Positions 33,823-41,852 are shown, counted from the first letter of the stretch. The stretch: 64,000 nt of DNA from CAVQUE01 sp046290435 (GCA_046290435.1 JBKAGO010000044.1:1-64000); one strand, 5' to 3'. Translations and numbers: made by a program. The notes: generated from the sequence alone by a model not told the origin.

Positions 33823-34872
33823 GTGGTGCTCGTGGACGAGTTGATGACGATCGGAGTGTTCGCTGAGCGGACCGGGCTCTCGGTGAGCGCTATCCGGTTC
33901 TATGCAGGTCAGGGACTGCTCGTGCCGGCGGAGGTGGATCCTTCCAGCGGCTATCGCCGCTATGCGGCCGAGCAGATCCCGGACGGGATGCTGATTCGGG
34001 ACCTTCGGCGATTGGAGATGCCGCTTGCTGACATCGCCGTCGCGCTGGAGCGGACCGAGGTCGAGCGGAGGAAGCTCGTCAAGGAGCACCTGCGTCGGCT
34101 CGAGGCGATCGTCGAACGCGCCCACGTCCTGGCCCGAACGATGGGCGTCACCAACCTCTCGAAGGAGATCGCAATGACCGCGACACTGACCGTTTCCGAA
34201 CTCGATGGCGCTTTGCGCCAGGTGCTGCCCGCCGCCGGTACCGATCCCGAGCTCCCGCACATGATGGGCGTGCTCATCGAAGCCAAGCAGGGATCGTTGA
34301 GATTCGTTGCCACTGACCGGTACCGGCTGGCGGTGCGTGATCTGGTGCCTTCGAACCTTTCGGTCGAGTTCGCTGCTGTGGCGCCGGCGGCCACCCTGGC
34401 CCAGTGGCCGGAGCATCTCTCCAAGACCGGGGCGGTGACGATCGGCCTCGACGGGGCTGGTCTGCGTGTCCTGGGAGACGGCCTCGACCTCGTGGCCCCG
34501 CTTGTTCCTGTGACCTTTCCCGGCTACGAGAAGTTCCTCGAGTCGGCTCGCTCCTCGACGAGCGTGAGGGTCGACCGGCAGCGATTGCTCGCGGCGCTGC
34601 CCGACGAGGCAGGCGGTTGCGCCCTCACCCTCTCCGCATCGCCCGGTGCGCTGCGACTGGAGCACGGGGGCGGAACAACTGAGTTGGACGCGGTTGTCGA
34701 CGGAGTGGCGCAACAAGTCGTACTCGACTCCGGTTTCGTGGCTGATGCGGTACGGGCCGGGGTTGGCGCTGAGTTGGTCGTCGAGATCGAGGATCCGTTG
34801 AGCCCGGTGCTGTTCCGTTCGGCTGATGACGGCACGTTCACCACGCGCATCATGCCCATCAAGGCGGACTGA
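33823..34872 (+). CDS. MerR-type regulator fused to DnaN (beta-clamp)-like domains
   Basis: The 349-residue protein joins a MerR DNA-binding domain (TIGVFAERTGLSVSAIRFYAG, then SSGYRRYAAEQIPDGMLIRD) and coiled-coil helix (about 75-115) to a region typical of the DNA polymerase III beta subunit. Clamp-like segments are SLRFVATDRYRLAVRDLVP (DnaN domain 2) and the C-terminal PVLFRSADDGTFTTRIMPIK. Only about two clamp domains fit, whereas DnaN has three. Similar fusions exist in actinobacterial annotation, but their role is not established. It may sense replication proteins or bind clamp partners. Start options are GTG 33823 to ATG 33844. It is the only cargo of element C besides vapBC. Confidence 0.8.
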   Translation: MVLVDELMTIGVFAERTGLSVSAIRFYAGQGLLVPAEVDPSSGYRRYAAEQIPDGMLIRDLRRLEMPLADIAVALERTEVERRKLVKEHLRRLEAIVERAHVLARTMGVTNLSKEIAMTATLTVSELDGALRQVLPAAGTDPELPHMMGVLIEAKQGSLRFVATDRYRLAVRDLVPSNLSVEFAAVAPAATLAQWPEHLSKTGAVTIGLDGAGLRVLGDGLDLVAPLVPVTFPGYEKFLESARSSTSVRVDRQRLLAALPDEAGGCALTLSASPGALRLEHGGGTTELDAVVDGVAQQVVLDSGFVADAVRAGVGAELVVEIEDPLSPVLFRSADDGTFTTRIMPIKAD

Positions 34873-35021
34873 GCGAGTGAGGGTCGGGACTGGTTCGAGG
34901 CGGCGGGCCTTGCCACGTCCCGGTCCCCCGCCCTCACGAAGTAGTCGGAGGCCGCAGCACCGCCCGAGTGGGCGAGTGGCGAGGTGGAGACAGATCGAGG
35001 GGTCCGTCGTAGAATCAAGGG

Positions 35022-35255
35022 ATGCCGGTGACGCTGGACCTCTCCGATGAAGCGGTGGCTCGCCTTCGGGCTGAGGCAGACCGGCGCGGGATCTCGGTCG
35101 AGGTGCTCGTGGGCGAGTTGGCCGCTTCGCTCCCTGCCGAGGGACAGGGCCCGGCGCCCAGGAAGCTCCGGTTCTTCGCGATGGGTGCTTCGACGTCGGG
35201 CCGGAGTGCTGCTGATGCGGATGAGATGTTGGCCGAGGGGTTCGGGCGAGACTGA
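35022..35255 (+). CDS. VapB-type antitoxin (element C)
   Basis: A 77-residue protein nearly identical to the element A antitoxin (VTLDLSDEAVARLRAEADRRG ribbon-helix-helix part, ADADEMLAEGFGRD tail). It ends 2 bases before the toxin. Differences are a few substitutions in the linker, so cross-neutralisation with the element A toxin is likely. Confidence 0.8.
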   Translation: MPVTLDLSDEAVARLRAEADRRGISVEVLVGELAASLPAEGQGPAPRKLRFFAMGASTSGRSAADADEMLAEGFGRD

Positions 35256-35257
35256 CG

Positions 35258-35668
35258 GTGCTGGTCGTCGACACCGGTCCGATCGTCGCTGCTGCCGACA
35301 CGGCGGACCGAGACCACCAAGCCTGCGTTCGTTTGTTGAGCACTGCGCAGGGTCCGCTGATCGTGTCGCCGCTGGTGATGGCGGAGGCCGCGTATCTGAT
35401 CGGTCGTCAACTGGGACCCAACGCCGAAGCAGAGTTCTTCCGGTCGATCAAGGACGGCGATCTCGTGATCGAGAGCCTGACCGCCGCGGATCTCGCTCGG
35501 GTCGCTGAGCTCGTCGAGACCTACATCGATCTGGGGCTCGGCGGAACCGACGCCAGCGTGATCGCGATCGCTGAGCGGTTGGGGCAGTCCGAGATCGCCA
35601 CCCTCGACCGGCGGCACTTCTCGGTCGTACGTCCCGCTCACGTGGATGCCTTCGGATTGTTGCCATGA
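35258..35668 (+). CDS. vapC: VapC-type PIN toxin (element C)
   Basis: A 136-residue PIN-domain ribonuclease nearly identical to the toxin at 7177. The acidic residues are in LVVDTGPIVAAAD, VMAEAAYLIGRQLG, GTDASVIAIAERL and IATLDRRHFSVV. GTG start. It is the last gene before att site 3, the same position as its counterpart in element A. Confidence 0.85.
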   Translation: MLVVDTGPIVAAADTADRDHQACVRLLSTAQGPLIVSPLVMAEAAYLIGRQLGPNAEAEFFRSIKDGDLVIESLTAADLARVAELVETYIDLGLGGTDASVIAIAERLGQSEIATLDRRHFSVVRPAHVDAFGLLP

Positions 35669-35718
35669 CCGGATCTCACGCAACGTGGCCAGCTGCGGGT
35701 CGAGTGGGCCGTAGCGGC

Positions 35719-35751
35719 ATCTACCAGGGATCTACCGACACACCGGTAGAT
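35719..35751. repeat. TCTACC arm-type repeats at right end of element C
   Basis: ATCTACC at 35719-35725 and 35730-35736, then the inverted CGGTAGAT at 35744-35751. The order and spacing equal those of element A at 7638-7670. Confidence 0.5.
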
Positions 35752-35845
35752 AGGGGGGAGCAGGGGGGAGCAGCAGGAAGTCGGAAATGGCTCCTGAGCT
35801 GGGAAAACACCGCCTGACCTGGGTAGACCTCAAAGGCCGACAGCG

Positions 35846-35890
35846 CTCATAACCCGAAGGTCGCAGGTTCAAATCCTGCCCCCGCCACCA
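35846..35890 (+). repeat. tRNA-derived att site 3 (C/D boundary)
   Basis: All 45 bases match att sites 1 and 2. The preceding bases (CAGCG) cannot pair as an anticodon stem, so no tRNA is present. Confidence 0.85.
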
Positions 35891-35900
35891 AATCTCGCAT

Positions 35901-35929
35901 GAAGGCCCAGGTCATCGACCTGGGCCTTC
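35901..35929. terminator. Hairpin terminator after att site 3
   Basis: A perfect 11-base stem, GAAGGCCCAGG (35901-35911) and CCTGGGCCTTC (35919-35929), lies between the att site and the 3' end of the dead integrase gene. Confidence 0.65.
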
Positions 35930-35955
35930 GTCGTTCGTGGAGGCTGCTACCGGGT

Positions 35956-36483
35956 TCAGGCCGACTTCTTCCGGTTTTTCCATCGGCCGTCGCCGGTAAA
36001 AGGGTCGACGAGCGTGGCGAACAGGTGGGCGGCGTCGGCTTGCATGCCGGGCAGGACGTGCTGGTGGGTCTCGATCGTGAACGCGGTCGTCGCGTGGCCG
36101 AGGCGTTCGGACACGACCTTCACCGGCACGCCTTCCTTCATCAACAACGTGGCGTGGGTGTGGCGAAGGTCGTGGAATCGGATCACCGGCAGCCCGGCGT
36201 TGCGGTTGACGCGTTCGAAGGCTTGGGAGCTCGAGTGGGGATGCACCGGCCCGCCCTCGGGAGTGGTGAACACGTGCTCGGCCTCGATGCCGGCGATGCG
36301 CTGCTCGATGGTGGTCCAGTTCTTCCAGGCGGCGAGGATGTCGACGGTGGTGGGGTCGAGGTCGATCGAGCGGCGGCTGTTGGCGGTCTCGCCTCGTGAT
36401 TCGGTGAGTTCGTAGCCGATGGCGACGAGTCCTCGGTTGATCGACACCGTGTGCGAGCTGGGGGTCGAGCTTGACCTTGGCAC
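35956..36483 (-). pseudogene. Dead integrase of element D (5'-truncated, Tyr to His)
   Basis: Only the C-terminal catalytic part of a tyrosine recombinase remains. IRFHDLRHTHATLLMKEG and SERLGHATTAFTIETHQHVL align with the element C integrase, but the nucleophile Tyr is His (codon CAC for TAC). The core-binding domain and Arg I motif are missing. The first possible start is at 36483, in non-homologous sequence. It cannot recombine DNA, so element D depends on another integrase. Confidence 0.85.
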
Positions 36484-36492
36484 TGGACGGAT

Positions 36493-36519
36493 CCATCAGT
36501 CTACAATGTAGACTGATGG
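36493..36519. promoter_or_regulatory. Perfect palindromic operator over a -10 box
   Basis: A 27-base perfect palindrome (13-base arms around A36506) has the inner core GTCTACAATGTAGAC. It contains TACAAT (36502-36507), a good -10 element, with TTGGCA 19 bases upstream. The start codon of the next gene is 4 bases downstream, so the mRNA would have little or no leader. The same 15-base core recurs at 41392-41406. It is probably bound by the TetR-type regulator at 37962. Confidence 0.7.
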
Positions 36520-36523
36520 TCAT

Positions 36524-36901
36524 ATGGTGAAGTTGGTTCCGTACCTCATTCTGCGAGTGGCCGCGTTCATCGTGGCGGGAGCAACCACGCTGCTGTTGCT
36601 CACTGGGGTGATCGGGGAGGACTTCGTCGTTCCTGATGTTGCGTTGATCACTTCGCTCGTCACGGGGGCGTTGCTCGGCGAGTCGGCGATGTCGCGAGCG
36701 TGGCTGTTGGCTGCGTTCGCGGCGACGGCGGGGGTGTTCTCGGTGTCGGCTTGGCAGTCGTTCGTCGATGCTGAGCCGAACTGGCGAACCACCGCTGGTT
36801 CACTCTTGGTGATCGCGCTGGTCGTGTGGACGGTGGCGAGCTACCGCAGTCCTTCGGGCCGCAGCGAATCAGCGGCTCGGGGGGCCGAACGTCGTGTGTA
36901 G
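36524..36901 (+). CDS. Small membrane protein, hypothetical
   Basis: A 125-residue protein with four hydrophobic helices (YLILRVAAFIVAGATTLLLL, VALITSLVTGALLGESA, AWLLAAFAATAGVFSVSA, SLLVIALVVWTVASY). ATG 36524 or GTG 36527 lies just behind the palindromic operator. The SDR gene follows after 53 bases, so both are probably transcribed from the operator-controlled promoter. No family is recognised. It could help uptake of the compound the cassette degrades. Confidence 0.55.
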   Translation: MVKLVPYLILRVAAFIVAGATTLLLLTGVIGEDFVVPDVALITSLVTGALLGESAMSRAWLLAAFAATAGVFSVSAWQSFVDAEPNWRTTAGSLLVIALVVWTVASYRSPSGRSESAARGAERRV

Positions 36902-36954
36902 ATCGTGGGACCACGGATCAGAGAGCGATCGGCGAGAACCGAGGAGAAGGAGAT

Positions 36955-37830
36955 ATGAAGATGATGGACCTGACGGGTACGACGACTGTTGTCACGGGAG
37001 GTGCGGACGGGATCGGGTTTGGTCTTGCGTCGGCATTCGCCAAGCGTGGGAGCAAGGTTGCGATCCTCGACATCCGTCTCGGCGCCGCCGAGGATGCGGT
37101 GGCGAGGTTGCAAGCTTCGGGCCATGAGGCCGTGGCTGTCGAGTGCGACATCGCCGAGGCGGGCAGCGTGGTTGCGGCGGCGTCCAGCGTCGAAGCACGT
37201 CTCGGTCCCGTGAACGTGTTGTGGTGCAACGCTGGTGTCGGCGGGATCGGTCGACTGTCCGAGGCGCAGCCTGACGACCTGGACTGGATGTACGCCGTCA
37301 ACGTTCATGGCACGCTCAACACGTATCGGACCTTCCTGCCAGCAGTGCGGGCGGCGAGCGGCGTGCGCCACGTCGGCTTCACCGGTTCGTCGAACACACT
37401 CGGCCACATTGGTCCGAGCCAGGTCGGCACCTATGCGGCGACGAAGTGGGCGGTTGTCGGCATCGCCGAGGCTGCTGCTGGTGAACTGGTCGACGATGGG
37501 ATCGGGGTGACGATCTTCTGCCCCGGTCTGGTGAACACGAACATTTGGGATGCTGCCCGTGCCCGACCCGACCGCTTCGGCGGGGTGAACCGCATGCCAG
37601 ACCGGGTGGGTGACCGCTGGCGCACCGAGGGCGGTTCGGTGGAGTGGGCTGTCGACGCTGCCCTGGCTGCCTTCGACGAGGGCCGTCTCTATGCGAATCC
37701 GGTAGAGGAGCACTCCAAGCGCCAATTCGCGGCTCGAAACGACGAGGTACTCGCCGGGTTCGTGACCCGGCCCGATCAGCAGTCGGCACTCGCAGATCCT
37801 GCTCCAAACGAACCAACCGAGCACTCCTGA
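36955..37830 (+). CDS. Short-chain dehydrogenase/reductase
   Basis: The 291-residue product is a classical SDR: TVVTGGADGIGFGLA (NAD(P) Rossmann), WCNAGVGG, GFTGSSNTLG (catalytic Ser) and TYAATKWAVVG (YxxxK). An acidic Asp after strand 2 (VAILDIRLG) suggests NAD+ preference. A strong AAGGAGA site precedes ATG 36955. It oxidises an alcohol or reduces a ketone. Its position in a TetR-controlled cassette with lactone-type hydrolases suggests it forms or opens a ketone/lactone intermediate. Confidence 0.85.
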   Translation: MKMMDLTGTTTVVTGGADGIGFGLASAFAKRGSKVAILDIRLGAAEDAVARLQASGHEAVAVECDIAEAGSVVAAASSVEARLGPVNVLWCNAGVGGIGRLSEAQPDDLDWMYAVNVHGTLNTYRTFLPAVRAASGVRHVGFTGSSNTLGHIGPSQVGTYAATKWAVVGIAEAAAGELVDDGIGVTIFCPGLVNTNIWDAARARPDRFGGVNRMPDRVGDRWRTEGGSVEWAVDAALAAFDEGRLYANPVEEHSKRQFAARNDEVLAGFVTRPDQQSALADPAPNEPTEHS

Positions 37831-37961
37831 GGCACCACACCCGGTCGACGTGGTCGGCCTCGTCGGCCTCGACACCGCCTTTGCCGCCCAGGCGAATACG
37901 ATCGGCGTGCGCTCCGACCTGTAGGCGATTGCCTGCCGTACCGGCGCCTGACGATCACGCC

Positions 37962-38618
37962 ATGGCAACGAAACCAGCGAACAACCCGACAAGACGGCCC
38001 GGGCTGACCCGGGCGACAATCGTCGACGCTGCGCTCGAGGTGATCGACGAGTCGGGCATCGACTCGCTCACGATGCGAGCGCTCGGCGAGCGACTGGGCG
38101 TCGATCCGATGGCGGCGTACCGCCACTTCGCGAACAAGGCCGAGATTCTTGACGCTGTCGCCGATCGCGTTGTCGCCGATGTCGCCGCCCCGGACTCGAC
38201 GGTCGCCTGGGACGAACGGCTCGTGGCGCTCGCCCTCGACGCTCGTCGCGCCCTGCTTGCCCACCCGACGATGGCGCGCTATCTGGCCGCTCGTCCTCCG
38301 CTCGGCCCGGCGTCGCTTACGTTGGTCGACCGCCTGCTTGGCGTGCTTGCAGACGGCGGGTTCGATACCCGCACCTCCACCCGAACGGCGCAGTCGATCA
38401 TCGCCGTGGTCCTCGGTACCACTGCTGCGGTCACTGACAGCGGCAGTGCCGCTGAAGAACGGATGAACATCGTCCGACAGGCCTTTGCGGCCGCACCCGG
38501 CGAACTCGAGCACCTTCACGCCGCGGCCGAGGTGATCGGCGACGACAACGGCGACGTCGGCCAACTCCGCTGGTCGCTCGAACTGCTCGTCGCTGGCCTC
38601 CGGGCCCGCAGCCACTGA
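37962..38618 (+). CDS. TetR-family repressor of element D cassette
   Basis: A 218-residue TetR protein with the N-terminal HTH (RATIVDAALEVIDESGIDSL, then RALGERLGVDPMAAYRHFANK) and an all-helical ligand domain (TetR C-terminal type of the TetR/ActR class, with PTMARYLAARPPLGPASL). It sits between the SDR branch and the hydrolase operon, both of which have the GTCTACA-N-TGTAGAC palindrome at their promoters. It is therefore the likely repressor, with induction by a pathway substrate. ATG 37962. Confidence 0.85.
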   Translation: MATKPANNPTRRPGLTRATIVDAALEVIDESGIDSLTMRALGERLGVDPMAAYRHFANKAEILDAVADRVVADVAAPDSTVAWDERLVALALDARRALLAHPTMARYLAARPPLGPASLTLVDRLLGVLADGGFDTRTSTRTAQSIIAVVLGTTAAVTDSGSAAEERMNIVRQAFAAAPGELEHLHAAAEVIGDDNGDVGQLRWSLELLVAGLRARSH

Positions 38619-38637
38619 CAGCGTCGCCTAGGTGCGC

Positions 38638-39378
38638 TCAACTGCTGCTGCGAGCGTGATCGGCGATCGCACGTGCTACCTCGGCGGGGTGGGTCAGCGG
38701 CAGAAGATGCGGCGCACCGGGAACGACTCGCAGTTCTGCATTCTTGACGCCGGCGACGATTCGCTCGGCGACCGACGGCGGCGTCGAGGTGTCGACGTCG
38801 CCGACGAGGACCGTTACTGGCACGTCGATCGAGCCCAGTCGATCGCGAGCGTCGAAGTCGCCAAGCGAGTACCAAGCTTCCGCCCACCGCTCGGGATCGA
38901 CTGAGACAAGACGGTCACGGCAGTACGCAAGCGATCCGGGAGCCGGGTCGGCCCCCAACCAGCGCTTGAGGGTCGATGCCACCACCGGCTCGATTCCGCG
39001 TCGACGCGCATCATCGCCTCGGTCGTGCACGGCTGGCGTTCCTGTCGGTGTCGTCGCCACGAGAACCAGCGCACCGACCAGGTCTGGACGGCGAACAGCC
39101 AGCGACATTGCGATGCACCCACCGAACGAGCAGCCAATGACGACCGCCGAAGCTCGCCCATCGGCGTCGAGGCGTCGTGCGAGATCATCGGCCAGGCTTT
39201 CGACCGGCCCAACGGGCTCGGCGAAGCGTTCTCCGTGACCCGGTAGATCGACCGCTACGATCTCGATCTCGGCGGCATCGCCCCCCGCATCGGCGTGTTC
39301 GCGGCGGACCGGGTCCCACATCCCCCGATCAAGGCCGAGTGCGTGGATCAGGACCGCCGTTCTCAGCCTGTCACTCAT
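38638..39378 (-). CDS. Alpha/beta hydrolase, last gene of lactone-type operon
   Basis: A 246-residue alpha/beta hydrolase with HALGLDRGMWDPV (oxyanion region), VVIGCSFGGCIAMSLAV (nucleophile Ser in GCSFG), VLVGDVDTSTPP (Asp) and VVPGAPHLLPL (His). The length and motifs fit PcaD-like enol-lactone hydrolases, which are often next to carboxymuconolactone decarboxylases. ATG 39376-39378 overlaps the stop of the upstream decarboxylase gene by 8 bases. It ends 20 bases from the TetR gene, convergently. Confidence 0.8.
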   Translation of the reverse strand: MSDRLRTAVLIHALGLDRGMWDPVRREHADAGGDAAEIEIVAVDLPGHGERFAEPVGPVESLADDLARRLDADGRASAVVIGCSFGGCIAMSLAVRRPDLVGALVLVATTPTGTPAVHDRGDDARRRGIEPVVASTLKRWLGADPAPGSLAYCRDRLVSVDPERWAEAWYSLGDFDARDRLGSIDVPVTVLVGDVDTSTPPSVAERIVAGVKNAELRVVPGAPHLLPLTHPAEVARAIADHARSSS

Positions 39379-39805
39379 CGTCGAGCACTGAACGCAGGAT
39401 TCGGTTGTAGTCGAGTGCTGCTGGCACACCGCAATAGACCGCCACCTGCAACCCGACCTCGATCAACTCATCACCCGACATCCCGTTGCGCAGCGCACCT
39501 GCGAGGTGGATGCGCAACTCCTGCCCTCGACCGAGCGCGGCGAGCATGCCGAGGTTCAACAGGCTGCGCTGGGACCGGTCGAGCCCCGGACGGGTCCACA
39601 CGGTCCCCCAACACCACTCGGTGACCAACCGGTTCATCGGTTCGCCGATGTCGTCGAGACGGGCGAGCGCTGTGTCGACGTACTCATCGCCCAGCACACT
39701 GCGCCGAATCGCGAGACCCGCCTCGTACACGTCGCCCTCGCTCGACTCTGCATGGTTGTAGTTCGAGGCATCAGTGCAGTTCGAGGTTGCGGCGTCGTCG
39801 CTCAT
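39371..39805 (-). CDS. Carboxymuconolactone decarboxylase family protein
   Basis: A 144-residue all-helical protein of the CMD family: RSVLGDEYVDTALA, EWCWGTVWTRPGLDRSQRSL and LRIHLAGALRNGMSGDELIE, then GVPAALDYNRILRS, the pattern of PcaC rather than the CxxC-bearing AhpD peroxidases. PcaC converts 4-carboxymuconolactone to 3-oxoadipate enol-lactone. Here the partner genes suggest a related lactone. It shares 4-base (ATGA) and 8-base overlaps with its neighbours. Confidence 0.85.
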   Translation of the reverse strand: MSDDAATSNCTDASNYNHAESSEGDVYEAGLAIRRSVLGDEYVDTALARLDDIGEPMNRLVTEWCWGTVWTRPGLDRSQRSLLNLGMLAALGRGQELRIHLAGALRNGMSGDELIEVGLQVAVYCGVPAALDYNRILRSVLDDE

Positions 39806-40569
39806 GCTGTGTCATCCAGTCGTGTGATTCGGGCGATGTCGTCGGTGATCCGTTCATGGTTCGTCAGCGTCGCCGGGTCGTGGCCTGGCACGACGAGTGA
39901 CGGGTGGCTGGCCAAGTCGCCGACCAGACGCAGCGCCGCATAGGTCTCGGCCAAGTCGTGGAACACCAGTGTGGGCCACACGGTTTCGACGTTTGCTGCG
40001 AAGTAGGCGATGTCTGAAGCGAGGACAACCGTCCCGTCGCCGGTCTGGACCGTGACGATCTGGCACCCGTGGGTGTGGCCACCCGTGTGGCGGAGTTCGA
40101 TCCCGTCAATCACCTCAGCCACATCGTCGACGACGGTCAGACGGTCGCCGACCATCTCGAGTTGGTCGAGGTGACTACGTTCGATTGCCGCAGCGAAGGC
40201 AAGCTCCGCCGACGCCGACGACTGCCAGAAGTCGAGCTCGCGTCGCTGCACCCACACCTTTGCCCGGTCGAACAGAGCGAGATTGCCGACGTGATCCCAG
40301 TGCAAATGAGTCACGACCACGTCGTCCACATCACCCGGAGCAACGCCGAGATCAGCGAGGAGCTCTTCGATAGGGCGACCCAGTTCGACGCCACGGCGTT
40401 CGGCCACTTCAGGTCGGGGCCCGGTGTCGACCAGAACGGTGCGTGAACTCGCCCGGATCAGCCAGCAGTAGTAGGCGAGCTCCATCGGCTCAGCGGCGTG
40501 GTCGAAGTAGAACCCGACCGAACTCGTGGTTGGCTTCGTCCCCAAGTGAAGGGCGAACACATCGTTCAT
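39802..40569 (-). CDS. Metallo-beta-lactamase-fold lactonase-like hydrolase
   Basis: A 255-residue MBL-fold enzyme with the dinuclear metal motif VVTHLHWDHVGNLALF, a downstream His (RHTGGHTHGCQIV), Asp in VVLASDIAYF and His in VVPGHDPATL. The layout is close to AHL-lactonase/quorum-quenching type enzymes, which open lactone rings. ATG 40567-40569 overlaps the previous stop (ATGA). In this operon it probably hydrolyses a lactone or ester intermediate. The substrate is unknown. Confidence 0.85.
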   Translation of the reverse strand: MNDVFALHLGTKPTTSSVGFYFDHAAEPMELAYYCWLIRASSRTVLVDTGPRPEVAERRGVELGRPIEELLADLGVAPGDVDDVVVTHLHWDHVGNLALFDRAKVWVQRRELDFWQSSASAELAFAAAIERSHLDQLEMVGDRLTVVDDVAEVIDGIELRHTGGHTHGCQIVTVQTGDGTVVLASDIAYFAANVETVWPTLVFHDLAETYAALRLVGDLASHPSLVVPGHDPATLTNHERITDDIARITRLDDTA

Positions 40570-41384
40570 GCCAGCCCCCAACCGTCGAGGGCTGCGATGA
40601 GCCGATCGGGCTCCTCGAGATGAACGAAATGGCCGGCCTCGTCGAGCTCGACGAATCGAGCATGGCTGATGCCGTCAGCGACCTCGCGAACCATCTCCAC
40701 CGGCACCGTCCGATCGGCCGAACCGGCGATCACTGTCGTTGGTGCCATGATCTCCCCGAGTCGATTTCGAACGTCGAACGCAAACGTCGCCGCAACCTGC
40801 CGCTCGTACCACGGCTTGTGCATTCTTGCGACCATGTCGACCACCCACGACAGCATCCTGGTATCCACGTCCTCGGAGAATGCTGTTTCGATTCGTCGTT
40901 GTGCGCTTTCGCGCATCGACTCACCAGCTACGCGTTTCATCTCGGCATCCAGAAACGGGCGCACCTCGTCGGCGAACCCGGCGAACGAGCCGATCACCGC
41001 CAACCGGCCCACCAGTTCCGGCCTATCGAGGGCGAGCTGCAACGCGACGGTGCCTCCCATGGAGAGGCCGATCACGTCGACCGAGGACAAGGACCGATCC
41101 TCGATCAGCCGTGCGACGTCACCCGCCATGTCAGCGGTTGACCAGGCGACGTCGTCGTGTGGTCGCGAACCTCCGGACCCGCGACAGCACACTGCGAGTA
41201 CACGTCGACGCGTCGCCAGTCGAGGGATCAACGGGTCCCAGATCGACCGATCGCACCCCAATCCGTGAATCAACAACAACGCCGGACCACGATCGTCCGG
41301 TTCCATCGCAGCAACATCGACATCGACGTAGTCGACATCTGCGGGTCCGTTTGCGAGGAGCGAGCAGGTTTCTACACCGTTCAT
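40566..41384 (-). CDS. Alpha/beta hydrolase, first gene of lactone-type operon
   Basis: A 272-residue hydrolase with LLLIHGLGCDRSIWDPLIP, VDVIGLSMGGTVALQLAL (Ser in GLSMG), VIAGSADRTVPVEMV (Asp) and LDEAGHFVHLEEPD (His). It is of the 3-oxoadipate enol-lactonase/MhpC-like type. ATG 41382-41384 is 7 bases from the palindromic operator, so the operon mRNA is nearly leaderless. Four genes follow one another with 4- to 8-base overlaps, a tight co-translated unit. Confidence 0.8.
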   Translation of the reverse strand: MNGVETCSLLANGPADVDYVDVDVAAMEPDDRGPALLLIHGLGCDRSIWDPLIPRLATRRRVLAVCCRGSGGSRPHDDVAWSTADMAGDVARLIEDRSLSSVDVIGLSMGGTVALQLALDRPELVGRLAVIGSFAGFADEVRPFLDAEMKRVAGESMRESAQRRIETAFSEDVDTRMLSWVVDMVARMHKPWYERQVAATFAFDVRNRLGEIMAPTTVIAGSADRTVPVEMVREVADGISHARFVELDEAGHFVHLEEPDRLIAALDGWGLA

Positions 41385-41391
41385 TCGATGA

Positions 41392-41406
41392 GTCTACAGT
41401 GTAGAC
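41392..41406. promoter_or_regulatory. Palindromic operator of hydrolase operon
   Basis: A perfect 15-base palindrome, GTCTACAGTGTAGAC, has the same core as the site at 36493-36519. On the minus strand it overlaps possible -10 boxes (TACACT or TAGACT), with TTGAGT as a -35 candidate 19 bases upstream of the latter. Confidence 0.7.
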
Positions 41407-41841
41407 ATCTGCGCGACTCAAGACCTTTCCGTCGACCGCGTCATCGACCGACCCTCCAACACCGGCAGCGGGACCAAGGCCTTCAGCGGCCGCTTCCTCC
41501 CGGCCCGGGACGCGATTCTCCCCCCGGCCGTGCCGCACACGCTCGCCGGGACCGGCGATGCCCTCCAGATCTTCGACGGTGACGTCACCATCCGTGTTCC
41601 GATCACGCAGCGCAGCCGGTCGTTGACCGAGCTCGACGACGGGTCCTACGTCCAACGGATCACCGGCAAGGTCGGGTGGCAGTTGTGTGACGACGACACG
41701 TGTCACCTGCCGCGCTCGGATCGCTTCAGCATCGACGTTCCGGCGGCACCGCATGTCCGCCCCGAGGCCGAGCTCGGCGATCCTTTGGCAGGGTCCCGCT
41801 CCGTTGTCAGGCGCCGCCTCTTCGGGCGGGCAGTGGTCTGA
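41392..41841 (+). pseudogene. 5'-truncated remnant, possibly of a redoxin/DsbD-N-like protein
   Basis: An open frame without a proper start begins within the operator and runs to TGA 41841. The segment QRITGKVGWQLCDDDTCHLPR recalls the CxxxxC region of DsbD-N-like or redoxin-associated domains. The first GTG is at 41530. It looks like the tail of a gene that was cut when the cassette was inserted. Family assignment is tentative. Confidence 0.35.
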
Positions 41842-41852
41842 TACGTGCGTCC

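Noticed and set aside
39371..39805. AhpD-type alkylhydroperoxidase
   Set aside because: The CxxC active-site motif of AhpD is absent; the motifs fit the carboxymuconolactone decarboxylase branch.
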